Shown in pieces: positions 16,623-24,719 of a stretch of DNA of 64,000 nucleotides. Made by a program: the position numbers and the translations under genes. The notes beneath the pieces were generated by a model, which had not been told where the DNA came from, ran no database searches, and saw nothing but the letters and a program-made list of their open reading frames with translations. This DNA is from Wukongibacter sp050859025 (GTDB lineage Bacteria; Bacillota; Clostridia; Peptostreptococcales; Caminicellaceae). The first letter of the stretch is position 1, and every line of letters begins with the position of its first letter. The stretch is from positions 3,968,001-4,032,000 of the forward strand of contig NZ_CP138200.1 in the NCBI RefSeq assembly GCF_050859025.1, given 5' to 3'.

Positions 16623-18395
16623 ATGAACCATAAAGACCAATTATCCAATGTTTTAAAAGAAGAGCTTGTAACCACTTTATTTCAGCCAGTTGTTTCTCTA
16701 AAAACCGGTGATATAATAGGTTATGAAGCTTTAGGTAGAGGTCCAAAAAACTCATTGGTTCATCGACCTGTTGATTTGTTAAGTCTCGCTACAAAACACA
16801 ACAAACAGATTGAATTAGAATTGTTATTTAAAAAGAATGCTATTGAAAAAATTAAGAGTTCTAAAAACAATCTATTATTTTTCATAAATGTTGAATCTAA
16901 TACTATTACTAACTATACTTTTTCAAATAATCTTACCAATAAGCTATTGACAGATTATAATATTTCTCCAAGCTCAATTGTTTTTGAAATTACAGAAAAA
17001 ACTGCTATTGAAGATTATGATAGCTTTAAATCAGCTCTAGAATATTGTTGTAGCCAAGGCTTTCGTATTGCTTTAGACGATGTAGGCTCGGGACTTTCTG
17101 GAATGAAAGCAATAAAAGAAATACACCCTAATTTTTTAAAGATAGATATAGATTTAATTAGAGAAATTGACAGAGACAATTTTAAACAAGCAATAGTCAA
17201 TTCATTTGTAAGTCTAGCAACGGCTACAAATATTAAACTAATTGCAGAAGGTATTGAAACAAGAGAAGAATTGGAAACCTTAATCAGATTAGGAGTATAC
17301 GGTGGACAAGGTTATTTTCTCCAAAAGCCTTGCGAAGTTTTCCTTGATATTCCTAACAAAGTTATGGATACAATATTGGACTATAACAATTTTCTAAATA
17401 ATAGTTCCATATATAATAATACCTATAGTTATATTGGGAGCATAGTAGAACAAAACAAATCCTTTAATATAGGTACTCCATGTGGAGTAATAAAAAGCTA
17501 TTTTGAAAGAAGCAACCTTGATGGTGCTTGTATTACCAATAACGACCTTCCTGTCGGCTTAATAATGAGTCATAATTTAGACTCAAGCTTGGCCCATCAA
17601 TATGGAATAGCTTTATATTATAACCGTCCGATTTCCTTAATAATGGATTATTCAGCTTTAATTGTTGATTACCAGACCCCTATTAACATAGTTTCGGAAC
17701 AGGCTATGTCTAGACCCGACAAAAAAACTTATGACAACATAATAGTGACTAAAAATTCAAAATACTTCGGTATTGTTTCTGTAAAAAAACTTCTTCAGTA
17801 CGCAATATCATTTGAAAAGAGCTACGCAAGAGAACTTAATCCATTGACTCAACTTCCCGGTAATGTGATAATAAACAGAGTTTTAAATGATGCAATTACA
17901 TTAAATAGAATTTGTTGTATTCTGTATTTTGATCTAGATAATTTTAAGGTCTATAACGATCTTTATGGCTTTGAAAATGGCGATAAGGTAATAAAATTAA
18001 CTGCAGATATTATTAATAAAAATATTAAGAGTGATTTTCCATATACTAGCTTCGTTGGACATATTGGCGGAGATGATTTTGTTAGCTTAATAGAGTGTAG
18101 AATTGAAGACTGCGAAGTCCTTTGCGAAAAAATTATATCAGAATTCGACAAAAGCATTTTAGATTGCTTTAATGAAATTGATAGGAAAAATAAGTATATA
18201 GCAGCCGAGGACAGAAATGGAAAGCTTAAAAATTTTAATCTGACATCTCTTTCTATAGCTGGCTTTTATGGTAATCCTAAAGACTTTAATACTGTTGAGA
18301 ACTTTGCTAAATTCATGGGTACAATAAAAAAGGATGTCAAAAAAATTAATCACAGTTCTTATATAGTAAGAAAGATGAATAATAAACTATCTTAA
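16623..18395 (+). CDS. EAL-CBS-GGDEF protein, probable c-di-GMP phosphodiesterase
   Basis: 590 residues from the ATG at 16623, which follows AAGGTGG. The EAL domain comes first (residues ~10-245): YEALGRG, FINVES, EITEKTA, ALDDVGSG, KIDIDLIRE and IAEGIETREE, with the catalytic Glu and metal residues kept. A CBS-pair-like segment follows (~285-420). The C-terminal GGDEF domain (~430-590) has YFDLDNFKVYNDLYGFENGD but the signature reads GGDDF, so cyclase activity is doubtful. It most likely degrades c-di-GMP under control of a ligand bound to the CBS region. No membrane segments, hence cytoplasmic. Confidence 0.88.
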   Translation: MNHKDQLSNVLKEELVTTLFQPVVSLKTGDIIGYEALGRGPKNSLVHRPVDLLSLATKHNKQIELELLFKKNAIEKIKSSKNNLLFFINVESNTITNYTFSNNLTNKLLTDYNISPSSIVFEITEKTAIEDYDSFKSALEYCCSQGFRIALDDVGSGLSGMKAIKEIHPNFLKIDIDLIREIDRDNFKQAIVNSFVSLATATNIKLIAEGIETREELETLIRLGVYGGQGYFLQKPCEVFLDIPNKVMDTILDYNNFLNNSSIYNNTYSYIGSIVEQNKSFNIGTPCGVIKSYFERSNLDGACITNNDLPVGLIMSHNLDSSLAHQYGIALYYNRPISLIMDYSALIVDYQTPINIVSEQAMSRPDKKTYDNIIVTKNSKYFGIVSVKKLLQYAISFEKSYARELNPLTQLPGNVIINRVLNDAITLNRICCILYFDLDNFKVYNDLYGFENGDKVIKLTADIINKNIKSDFPYTSFVGHIGGDDFVSLIECRIEDCEVLCEKIISEFDKSILDCFNEIDRKNKYIAAEDRNGKLKNFNLTSLSIAGFYGNPKDFNTVENFAKFMGTIKKDVKKINHSSYIVRKMNNKLS

Positions 18396-18474
18396 TATTT
18401 AAATTAATTCAAACGACTACATAGTTTCAACTTGGAACGCTAATATAACCCATAATTTAATTATTTAAAATGAA

Positions 18475-18500
18475 AATGAGAAACAATTTAGTTTCTCATT
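18475..18500. terminator. Bidirectional intrinsic terminator
   Basis: AATGAGAAAC / GTTTCTCATT with loop AATTTA, T-rich on the plus side and A-rich before it. It lies between the convergent EAL gene and lipid kinase gene. Confidence 0.8.
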
Positions 18501-18510
18501 TCTATTTTAA

Positions 18511-19446
18511 TCATGATAATATACTTGTAATGTTGTTTTGTAATTTATTACTTGGTATAAAGAACCTTAGCCTAGAAGGTAACATCTCAAACTCTACTGG
18601 TAAAGGTCCACCGTCTTCACCATCTATATCAATGTGAATATCACACCCTTCCAAGCAATGAACTGAAAGTCTATTGGTTTGAAAATACCTTACACTGCTA
18701 TTATTTATATGTTCCCCTCTCAATATTTTCAGAAAAATTGAGGCTGTATCAAATATATCGGATTTTTTGAATATGCATACATCGAATTTTCCATCGTTCA
18801 ATCCAGCATGAGGTGCAAATTTTTTAAACCCTCCTGCTGAAGATGAATTTAGTATCGCAAATAGTAATACATCTTCTTCAAAGGATTCATTATCATATTC
18901 AAATCTATATTTAATAGATTTTAAAAGCTGTTTAGGTATTTCCTTAACAACTTCTGCATAATAAGCAAACTTACCTAAAGCAGTTTTTGAATTTACGGAA
19001 GCCTTTAAAGGAATATCTGTTAGTAATCCAGCAGCTGCAACATTTATTAAATACTTATCGTTTGCCTTACAGACATCAATATTCACAACTTTTCCATCGC
19101 TAAACATATCACAAATACCATCAATGTCATTTGGGATATTTAAATAATTAGCAAAATCATTTACAGTCCCAGCAGGTAAAATAGTTACAGGAGTATTTAT
19201 TCCAGATTTAACAATCCCATTTACCACTTCATTAAGAGTTCCATCACCACCTACAGCAATGATTAAGTCATATTGTCCCTCTTTAATTTTCATCACTTCA
19301 TTTAATGCATCATCTTTCCCTTTTGTATCAAACTTATCTACACACTTGAAAATTCCTTGCAAGACTAATCTTCCTACAATTGTCTCAAGATACTTTTGTA
19401 ATGTTGTTCTTCCAGAAGAAGGATTGTTAATAATTTTTACGTTCAT
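18511..19446 (-). CDS. Diacylglycerol kinase-family lipid kinase (YegS/DgkB type)
   Basis: 311 residues from the ATG at 19446, which follows GGAGG; longer in-frame versions have no ribosome site. The nucleotide-binding loop NPSSGR is at the start, and the GGDGTLNEVVNG motif lies near residue 65, with PAGTVNDFANYL after it. The C-terminal beta domain includes the KFDVCIFKKSD and DGEDGG metal-binding elements. The family phosphorylates diacylglycerol or related lipids at the membrane. It is monocistronic and convergent with the EAL gene. Confidence 0.88.
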   Translation of the reverse strand: MNVKIINNPSSGRTTLQKYLETIVGRLVLQGIFKCVDKFDTKGKDDALNEVMKIKEGQYDLIIAVGGDGTLNEVVNGIVKSGINTPVTILPAGTVNDFANYLNIPNDIDGICDMFSDGKVVNIDVCKANDKYLINVAAAGLLTDIPLKASVNSKTALGKFAYYAEVVKEIPKQLLKSIKYRFEYDNESFEEDVLLFAILNSSSAGGFKKFAPHAGLNDGKFDVCIFKKSDIFDTASIFLKILRGEHINNSSVRYFQTNRLSVHCLEGCDIHIDIDGEDGGPLPVEFEMLPSRLRFFIPSNKLQNNITSILS

Positions 19447-19595
19447 ACATAACCTCCATAGAATAGTCAATTGTCTATAGATTCTATACTTTATTATAAA
19501 CAAATTATGCCTATTTCACTCTTAATTAAGTTTTTTAGATTATAAATTAAAGCCATATTATAAGGAGTTAAGTAACAACTTTAATTTATAATTCT

Positions 19596-20432
19596 CTATA
19601 CACGTATTACTTTTTGACAACCATTTTTAGTTGCTATGCCTACTAACTCATCAATCATTTCTTCACCGGGAGTATAGCTATCAATCAGATTTAAGCGTAC
19701 ACCATTGGCTCTATATTTTATTATCTTATATCTTATAGCTGGATCTAGTGATACTATTAATTTGCTTATCATATCAATATTGTAGAAATTATCTAAAAGC
19801 TCTGGAACTATTACTGTTCTCACTTCATAAAGTTTATTAATACTAGAAAGATATTTAATATTTTTTAAAACTACTTTATTATCCATTCCCGTAAGAAGTT
19901 TATGTTCCTTTGAATCATATGACTTGAAATCCACCATAGCCATATCCATAGCTTTTACTAGTTCATTCCTTTCATACAAGGGTACAGATCCATTTGTATC
20001 AAGAAAAGTAGTCAAATCCAACTCTTTTGTTTTTCTAAATAAACTTGTAACAAATTCCGATTGTAATGTACATTCTCCACCGGACACCGTTATCCCTGAA
20101 ATAAATGGTCTAACTTGTAAAATTTCTTTCAAAACTTCATCTGTTGTCATCTTGATGGCCCTCGGCGAACTAGTATTATTACAAATCTCTAAGCATCTAT
20201 CACACTGTTTGCATGCCAGTCTATCCCATTTGATTTCTTTATCTATAATTGAAAGTGCTCCATGTGGACAGGCTTCTACACAACTGCCACAGCCATTACA
20301 CCTAGTTATAGTCTCTGGATTATGACAGTATAAACAATTATAATTACATCCTTGTAAAAATATCGCTGTTCTATTTCCCGGTCCATCTACAGAACTAAAG
20401 GGAATTATTCGATTGACTACACCTTTACACAT
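19596..20432 (-). CDS. yjjW: YjjW-family glycyl-radical enzyme activase (radical SAM)
   Basis: 278 residues. The radical SAM cluster motif is CNYNCLYCHNPETI near residue 30, after FSSVDGPGNRTAIFLQG. An inserted ferredoxin-like region follows with CNGCGSCVEACPHG and CKQCDRCLEICNN, giving two more [4Fe-4S] clusters, and then SGGECTLQ for SAM binding. This layout is that of glycyl-radical activases, and the start matches YjjW. The partner enzyme (YjjI-type glycyl radical protein) is not in the window; the only glycyl enzyme here is pflB, which has its own activase. The start is supported only by a weak AGGAT. Confidence 0.8.
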   Translation of the reverse strand: MCKGVVNRIIPFSSVDGPGNRTAIFLQGCNYNCLYCHNPETITRCNGCGSCVEACPHGALSIIDKEIKWDRLACKQCDRCLEICNNTSSPRAIKMTTDEVLKEILQVRPFISGITVSGGECTLQSEFVTSLFRKTKELDLTTFLDTNGSVPLYERNELVKAMDMAMVDFKSYDSKEHKLLTGMDNKVVLKNIKYLSSINKLYEVRTVIVPELLDNFYNIDMISKLIVSLDPAIRYKIIKYRANGVRLNLIDSYTPGEEMIDELVGIATKNGCQKVIRV

Positions 20433-20544
20433 ATTTTCTTATCATCCTGTCTATAAATCTTTAGTTTTTTACACTCTATAAAGTATTTATTACTTTCTTA
20501 TCCTTTGTATCAATATACCCATAATCAATTAATCTACTCATATA

Positions 20545-22149
20545 TTAGGCTTCGTATGCAATCTTACCATCAATAATCGTCATAACTACATTAACATCCT
20601 TAATTCTTTCTTTCTCTATTATAAAGATATCTTCTGATAAAACTACCATATCGGCTAATTTCCCTATTTCTAAAGTACCTTTGATATTTTCTTCAAAGGA
20701 TGCATAGGCTCCATTAATAGTAAATATTCTAACAGCTTCATCCACTGTCAATTTCTGATTAGGCAACCATCCATTCTCTGGATATTTCTTAAGATCCATC
20801 CTTGTCACAGCAGAATAAATATTTTCTAATACATTAAATCCTACCACTGGAGCATCAGACCCGCCTGATACTCTTATTCCTTTATCAATCATAGATTTCC
20901 AATTATAGGTCTTTTTTGCCTTTTCCTTTCCAATCCTATCTTCTACGATGTGTAGATCATAGTCCATAAATATTGGTTGTATATAAGCCAATACTTCCTC
21001 ATTTTTAAATCTATTAAGTATTTTCTCATCAGTTATTTGACAATGTATAATTCCATGTCTCGGTTCTTGCCTTGAAAATTCACACTTTGCATAATTAATA
21101 CTATCTAAAGCCATATGCATCGCTTTATCTCCAATAGCGTGAACTGCAACTTGCATATCATTTTTATGGGCTGCTAAGACTAATTCATTTAGTTCGTCCT
21201 GAGAATATAGAGGTACCCCCTTTGTGGATGGGTCATCGTTGTAGCTATCAGATAACAACGCTGTTCTTGCTCCTAAAGATCCATCAATCAATAGTTTTAA
21301 TGGCCCAACCTTAAATTTTTCATTACCTACACCAGTTTTATATCCTAAGCTTAGAAATTTATTTAAAATATCCTTATTTGAAAGTAAACATTGCTCATAT
21401 ACTCTAATAGGTAATCTTCCTTCATTCATCAATTCTTTATATGCTTTGATAACCTTTTCAAAGTCCCTATCTGGAATTGCTGTAAGATCATCGCTTTGAA
21501 CAGACGTTATACCACTTTTTAATAAATCATTAGCTGCAGCTTCTATAATATTTTTTATTTCTTCTATTGTAGGCACAGTAACAGCCTCGTACAATATATT
21601 TATAGCATCTTCCTTAAATATTCCTAAATCCCAATCTATATTTTCCTTGTTTATACTTTTATTGAATCTACTCTTTGCAATATCTACTGCAATACTATTT
21701 GCTACAGCCATATGTCCACAAGCTCTTGTTAAGCAAATTGGATGTTTTGAGCTTATCTTATCTAAATCATCTTTAGTTGGAAATCTTTTTTCTATAAAAT
21801 AATCTTGATTCCATCCCCTTCCTAAAACCCATCTACCTCTTTTAATCTCATTATCTAAAATATACTTTTGGCTAACTTCAACCAAGTCATTAATGGATTT
21901 ACAATCTCCTAGGGTAAGCTGTATGGAGGTATATCCATAGTTCAGCATATGTATATGGCTATCTATAAATCCCGGAAGTACCAATTTGTTTTTAAGGTTA
22001 ATAACTTTTGTATTAGTATTTCTTTTACTCAATACCTCATCATTATTTCCTATCACAGCGATTTTGCCTTCATTTATGCCAATAGCCTGAGCTATCCTTT
22101 CACAAGAATCCAGCGTTACAATCTTGCCATTTATTAAAATTAGCTCCAT
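20545..22149 (-). CDS. YtcJ-type amidohydrolase
   Basis: 534 residues of the amidohydrolase superfamily, YtcJ/AepA branch. Metal ligands are seen as PGFIDSHIHM near residue 60, AVHAIGDKAMHMA near 330 with the second His pair, and SGGSDAPVVGFN near 430 holding the catalytic Asp. The C-terminal beta-sandwich returns in GTLEIGKLADMVVLSEDIF. It is a cytoplasmic metal-dependent hydrolase; the substrate is unknown (members act on amides, formamides or imides). GGGAGGG lies before the ATG. It stands 112 bases upstream of yjjW on the same strand and could be co-transcribed. Confidence 0.85.
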   Translation of the reverse strand: MELILINGKIVTLDSCERIAQAIGINEGKIAVIGNNDEVLSKRNTNTKVINLKNKLVLPGFIDSHIHMLNYGYTSIQLTLGDCKSINDLVEVSQKYILDNEIKRGRWVLGRGWNQDYFIEKRFPTKDDLDKISSKHPICLTRACGHMAVANSIAVDIAKSRFNKSINKENIDWDLGIFKEDAINILYEAVTVPTIEEIKNIIEAAANDLLKSGITSVQSDDLTAIPDRDFEKVIKAYKELMNEGRLPIRVYEQCLLSNKDILNKFLSLGYKTGVGNEKFKVGPLKLLIDGSLGARTALLSDSYNDDPSTKGVPLYSQDELNELVLAAHKNDMQVAVHAIGDKAMHMALDSINYAKCEFSRQEPRHGIIHCQITDEKILNRFKNEEVLAYIQPIFMDYDLHIVEDRIGKEKAKKTYNWKSMIDKGIRVSGGSDAPVVGFNVLENIYSAVTRMDLKKYPENGWLPNQKLTVDEAVRIFTINGAYASFEENIKGTLEIGKLADMVVLSEDIFIIEKERIKDVNVVMTIIDGKIAYEA

Positions 22150-22216
22150 TATTTATTCCCTCCCTCTTATCTTTATTATACCTTATGATTTATATATTTT
22201 TGAACATACTATATAT

Positions 22217-22318
22217 ATAGGGTTCAAATAGTAGAACTTAATTTATACATGTACAAATACTCAGCGTTTCTGGGAGTTTTGGACATGTATAAATTAAAGT
22301 CTCTACTTGAATCCCTAT
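22217..22318. repeat. Repeat family 2, full-length copy 1 (102 bp)
   Basis: Ends ATAGGG and CCCTAT. The left arm ATAGGGTTCAAATAGTAGA continues to ATTTATACATGT and pairs over about 36 bases with the right arm (ACATGTATAAATT ... CTTGAATCCCTAT). A central segment of about 30 bases is unpaired. It differs from copy 3 (34320-34421) at only three positions. It is located between the amidohydrolase gene start and the SASP gene. Confidence 0.88.
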
Positions 22319-22423
22319 AGTAAGACAAATATCTTACATTTTTAAGATTTGATAGTCAATACTTCTAAAAGGCTAGTTAGCTTATTCATATGTACCAATA
22401 AACTTTATAAGGAGTTGATTTTA

Positions 22424-22594
22424 TTGTCAAAGAAAAATTTAGTTGTTCCTGAGGCAAGAGCTGCCCTAAATCAATTTAAAATTGAAATGGCTAAGGAGTT
22501 GGGTATAAATAGCAACTACTTAGCATCCTATCACACTGGACGCATTACTAAAAGTTTAGTAGAAAAGGGTGAAAGACAATTGCTTGATAAATAA
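22424..22594 (+). CDS. Alpha/beta-type small acid-soluble spore protein
   Basis: 56 residues, starting TTG at 22424 with AAGGAG nine bases upstream; upstream in-frame codons lack a ribosome site. The sequence NLVVPEARAALNQFKIEMAKELGI and the C-terminal GRITKSLVEKGERQLL match alpha/beta SASPs, which coat spore DNA and protect it from UV and heat. The germination protease site region (IEMAKELG) is a divergent form of the usual E-I/F-A-S-E-F-G. The hydrophilic core between the two conserved blocks is short. A terminator follows. This identifies the host as a spore-former; expression is expected in the forespore. Confidence 0.88.
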   Translation: MSKKNLVVPEARAALNQFKIEMAKELGINSNYLASYHTGRITKSLVEKGERQLLDK

Positions 22595-22617
22595 TTACTT
22601 TTTTACCAACAAAAGTA

Positions 22618-22650
22618 GGGGACTCAGAATAATAAATTTCTGCTCCCCCC
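22618..22650 (+). terminator. Intrinsic terminator after the SASP gene
   Basis: GGGGACTCAGAA pairs with TTCTGCTCCCC across a short AT loop, followed by CCTCTTC. Confidence 0.65.
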
Positions 22651-22681
22651 TCTTCATCTCTTTAATTTTATATAGATCTAA

Positions 22682-22849
22682 TCAATCAGATTGTGGCATG
22701 ATTTCATATATAACTAGAGAATAGAAAAATGCATCCGTTCTAAACATCTTTATATCAACTATATTATAGCTTTTGTTATTTGTTAGCCATTCATTTATAT
22801 CGTCTTCAAGTCTTAAAGATCTGCTGCTAAATATTTTTACTTGTCTCAC
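22682..22849 (-). CDS. cse60: Small Cse60-type sporulation protein
   Basis: 55 residues, GTG start at 22849 with the strong ribosome site AAGGAGG eight bases away. The product begins MRQVKIFSSRSLRLEDDINEWL and continues NIVDIKMFRTDAFFYSLVIYE, matching the layout of Cse60, a small sporulation protein known from Bacillus as a sigma-E-dependent gene. Its function is not known. It is convergent with the SASP gene. Confidence 0.7.
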   Translation of the reverse strand: MRQVKIFSSRSLRLEDDINEWLTNNKSYNIVDIKMFRTDAFFYSLVIYEIMPQSD

Positions 22850-22997
22850 AATTAATTCCTCCTTGTACTTTATTCTGACCAGATTATATCTAGAAATCTT
22901 TAGAGCTTTCCTTAAACAACCCGAGTCTAATATTTACTATGAGGAATATAATTATTTTATTACATAAAGTTATAAAAAAAGATGGCTCTCCCATTTT

Positions 22998-23067
22998 AGG
23001 CTGCTGAATTTGTCAACAATATGAAAGACTGCCTAGAAACTTGAAGTTCCTGGGCAGCCTACTATCT
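22998..23067 (-). repeat. Repeat family 1, copy E (internal deletion derivative)
   Basis: On the minus strand it has the element's start (AAGATAGTAGGCTGCC) joined directly to its end (GTTTCTAGGCAGTCT), leaving a short hairpin at 23026-23060, followed by a leftover ATTGTTGACAAATTCAGCAG. The interior found in copies A-C is missing. It lies just after the tryptophanase gene. Confidence 0.65.
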
Positions 23068-23080
23068 TATTTATATTGTA

Positions 23081-24463
23081 TTATTTAACTGGTTTTAATC
23101 TAGCTGTAAAATGTCGTAAGACTTTTGGTTCATAATCAAAATCAAAACCTACTAGTTTATCTGCATTTTTAAATACCTCAATTACTGCATCTGCAACAAC
23201 ATCCATATGTCTATTTGTATAAACCCTTCTTGGAATTGTAAGTCTCATAAGCTCAAGTGGTGATTCAAGGTTTTCTCCTGTATCTGGATCTCTGCCTAAT
23301 AGGAATGATCCTATTTCAACAGGTCTTACACCTGCAGCTAAGTATACTGCATTACAAACTGCTTGGGCTGGGAATTGATAGTAAGGTATATGTGGACATA
23401 TCTTTTTACAATCAACAAATACCGCATGACCACCTGTTGGATACTGAATTGGTACTCCTGCTTCTCTTAATCTATCGCCTAAATATTTTACTTGCTCCAT
23501 TCTATATTCTAGGTATTCAAATTCTAATGCTTCTTCTAACCCTACTGCTAAAGCCTCCATATCTCTTCCTGAAAGTCCTCCATAGGTTGGGAAACCTTCT
23601 AGCGGTACTACTGTAGAACGGCATGCTGTATATAGTTCTTTATCATCCTTTATCGCTATAAGCCCACCCATATTTGCTAGACCATCTTTTTTAGAACTCA
23701 TCATCATTCCATCAGCGTAGCTAAACATTTCTCTTGAGATATCTCTTATTGTTTTATCCTGATATCCTTCTTCTCTTAATTTGATAAAGTATGCATTTTC
23801 AGCATATCTAGCAGCATCCATAAATACTCTTAAACCATATTTATCAGCTATTTCTTTAACACTCTTTATGTTTTTCATTGATACAGGCTGTCCACCAGCT
23901 GAATTACAAGTAACAGTAACAACTATGCACGAAATGTTTTCTATATTATTGTCTTTTATAAAATTCTCTAGCTTCTCTAAATCAAAGTCACCTTTAAAAT
24001 CATCGTACTCAGTTGTATTGAATGCTTTTTCGTCTATCAGATTTACTGCTCTACCACCAGCAAGCTCAACATGAGCCTTAGTTGTATCAAAATGCATATT
24101 GCTTAAAACATAGTCCCCTGGTTTCTTTACTACGTTTGGAAATACTACCTGCTCAGCTCCTCTTCCTTGATGAGTTGGTATTATATATTTGTACCCTGTA
24201 ATATTTTGTGCAACTTCCTCTAGTCTATAGAAGCTTCTACTTCCTGCATAGGATTCATCTCCCATCATTAATGCTGCCCATTGTCTATCACTCATCGCTC
24301 CCGTACCACTGTCTGTCAATAGGTCTATATATACGTCCTCTGATCTAAGTGCAAATGGGTTGTATCCAGCTTCTCTTAATCTTTCTTCTCTTTCTTCTCT
24401 TGGTATAAGCCTTATAGGCTCCACCATTTTAATTTTAAAGGGTTCTGCTTTTCTGATTTCCAT
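23081..24463 (-). CDS. tnaA: Tryptophanase (beta-eliminating PLP lyase)
   Basis: 460 residues of the tryptophanase / tyrosine phenol-lyase family. PLP-site elements are THQGRGAEQ near residue 97, the Asp region VFMDAARYAENAYFI and SSKKDGL with the Schiff-base Lys near 257. The segment VEIGSFLLGRDPDTG and the end YEPKVLRHFTARLKPVK match tryptophanases; tyrosine phenol-lyases carry MERG in the former place. It splits tryptophan to indole, pyruvate and ammonia. GGAGG precedes the ATG. A sigma-54 promoter and two operators lie upstream next to the activator gene, so expression is probably substrate-induced. Confidence 0.85.
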   Translation of the reverse strand: MEIRKAEPFKIKMVEPIRLIPREEREERLREAGYNPFALRSEDVYIDLLTDSGTGAMSDRQWAALMMGDESYAGSRSFYRLEEVAQNITGYKYIIPTHQGRGAEQVVFPNVVKKPGDYVLSNMHFDTTKAHVELAGGRAVNLIDEKAFNTTEYDDFKGDFDLEKLENFIKDNNIENISCIVVTVTCNSAGGQPVSMKNIKSVKEIADKYGLRVFMDAARYAENAYFIKLREEGYQDKTIRDISREMFSYADGMMMSSKKDGLANMGGLIAIKDDKELYTACRSTVVPLEGFPTYGGLSGRDMEALAVGLEEALEFEYLEYRMEQVKYLGDRLREAGVPIQYPTGGHAVFVDCKKICPHIPYYQFPAQAVCNAVYLAAGVRPVEIGSFLLGRDPDTGENLESPLELMRLTIPRRVYTNRHMDVVADAVIEVFKNADKLVGFDFDYEPKVLRHFTARLKPVK

Positions 24464-24538
24464 TATTTAATCCTCCTCAATAATTATTATCAAAATAATA
24501 GTTAAAAAATTAATAGTCAATCCTTAAACAATAATATT

Positions 24539-24554
24539 AGCAATTGTCGTGCCA
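24539..24554 (-). promoter_or_regulatory. Sigma-54 (-24/-12) promoter of tnaA
   Basis: On the minus strand TGGCACGACAATTGCT, a complete match to the TGGCAC-N5-TTGCW consensus. It lies about 75 bases before the tnaA start codon, giving a leader of roughly 60 bases. Confidence 0.93.
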
Positions 24555-24625
24555 ATCTTTATCATTGTCCGAAACCATTAGTATAACTACATAGAATTTA
24601 GTATATCCAAAAAATAGAAAAAAAA

Positions 24626-24648
24626 CAGTGTAAAACATTGTTACACTG
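24626..24648. promoter_or_regulatory. Upstream activator site 1 for tnaA
   Basis: Palindrome CAGTGTAA-N7-TTACACTG, about 75-100 bases upstream of the sigma-54 promoter. The core TGTAA-N7-TTACA is shared with the site at 24699 and is similar to, but one base shorter than, the TyrR box. Confidence 0.8.
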
Positions 24649-24698
24649 TTTCCTCATGTATCATTGAAACCTATGGTATTTAAAGATATTCAATTTAT

Positions 24699-24715
24699 TG
24701 TAATGTTTCGTTACA
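24699..24715. promoter_or_regulatory. Upstream activator site 2 for tnaA
   Basis: TGTAATGTTTCGTTACA, the same TGTAA-N7-TTACA arrangement as site 1 and 70 bases (about seven helical turns) farther from the promoter. It ends five bases from the stop codon of the activator gene. Confidence 0.75.
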
Positions 24716-24719
24716 TGTA

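Noticed and set aside
22424..22849. Convergent SASP and Cse60 genes as one overlapping pair
   Set aside because: A terminator and about 90 bases separate them; they are independent convergent genes.
23081..24463. Tyrosine phenol-lyase
   Set aside because: The family is shared, but VEIGSFLLGRDP and the C-terminus match tryptophanase; the MERG segment of tyrosine phenol-lyases is absent.
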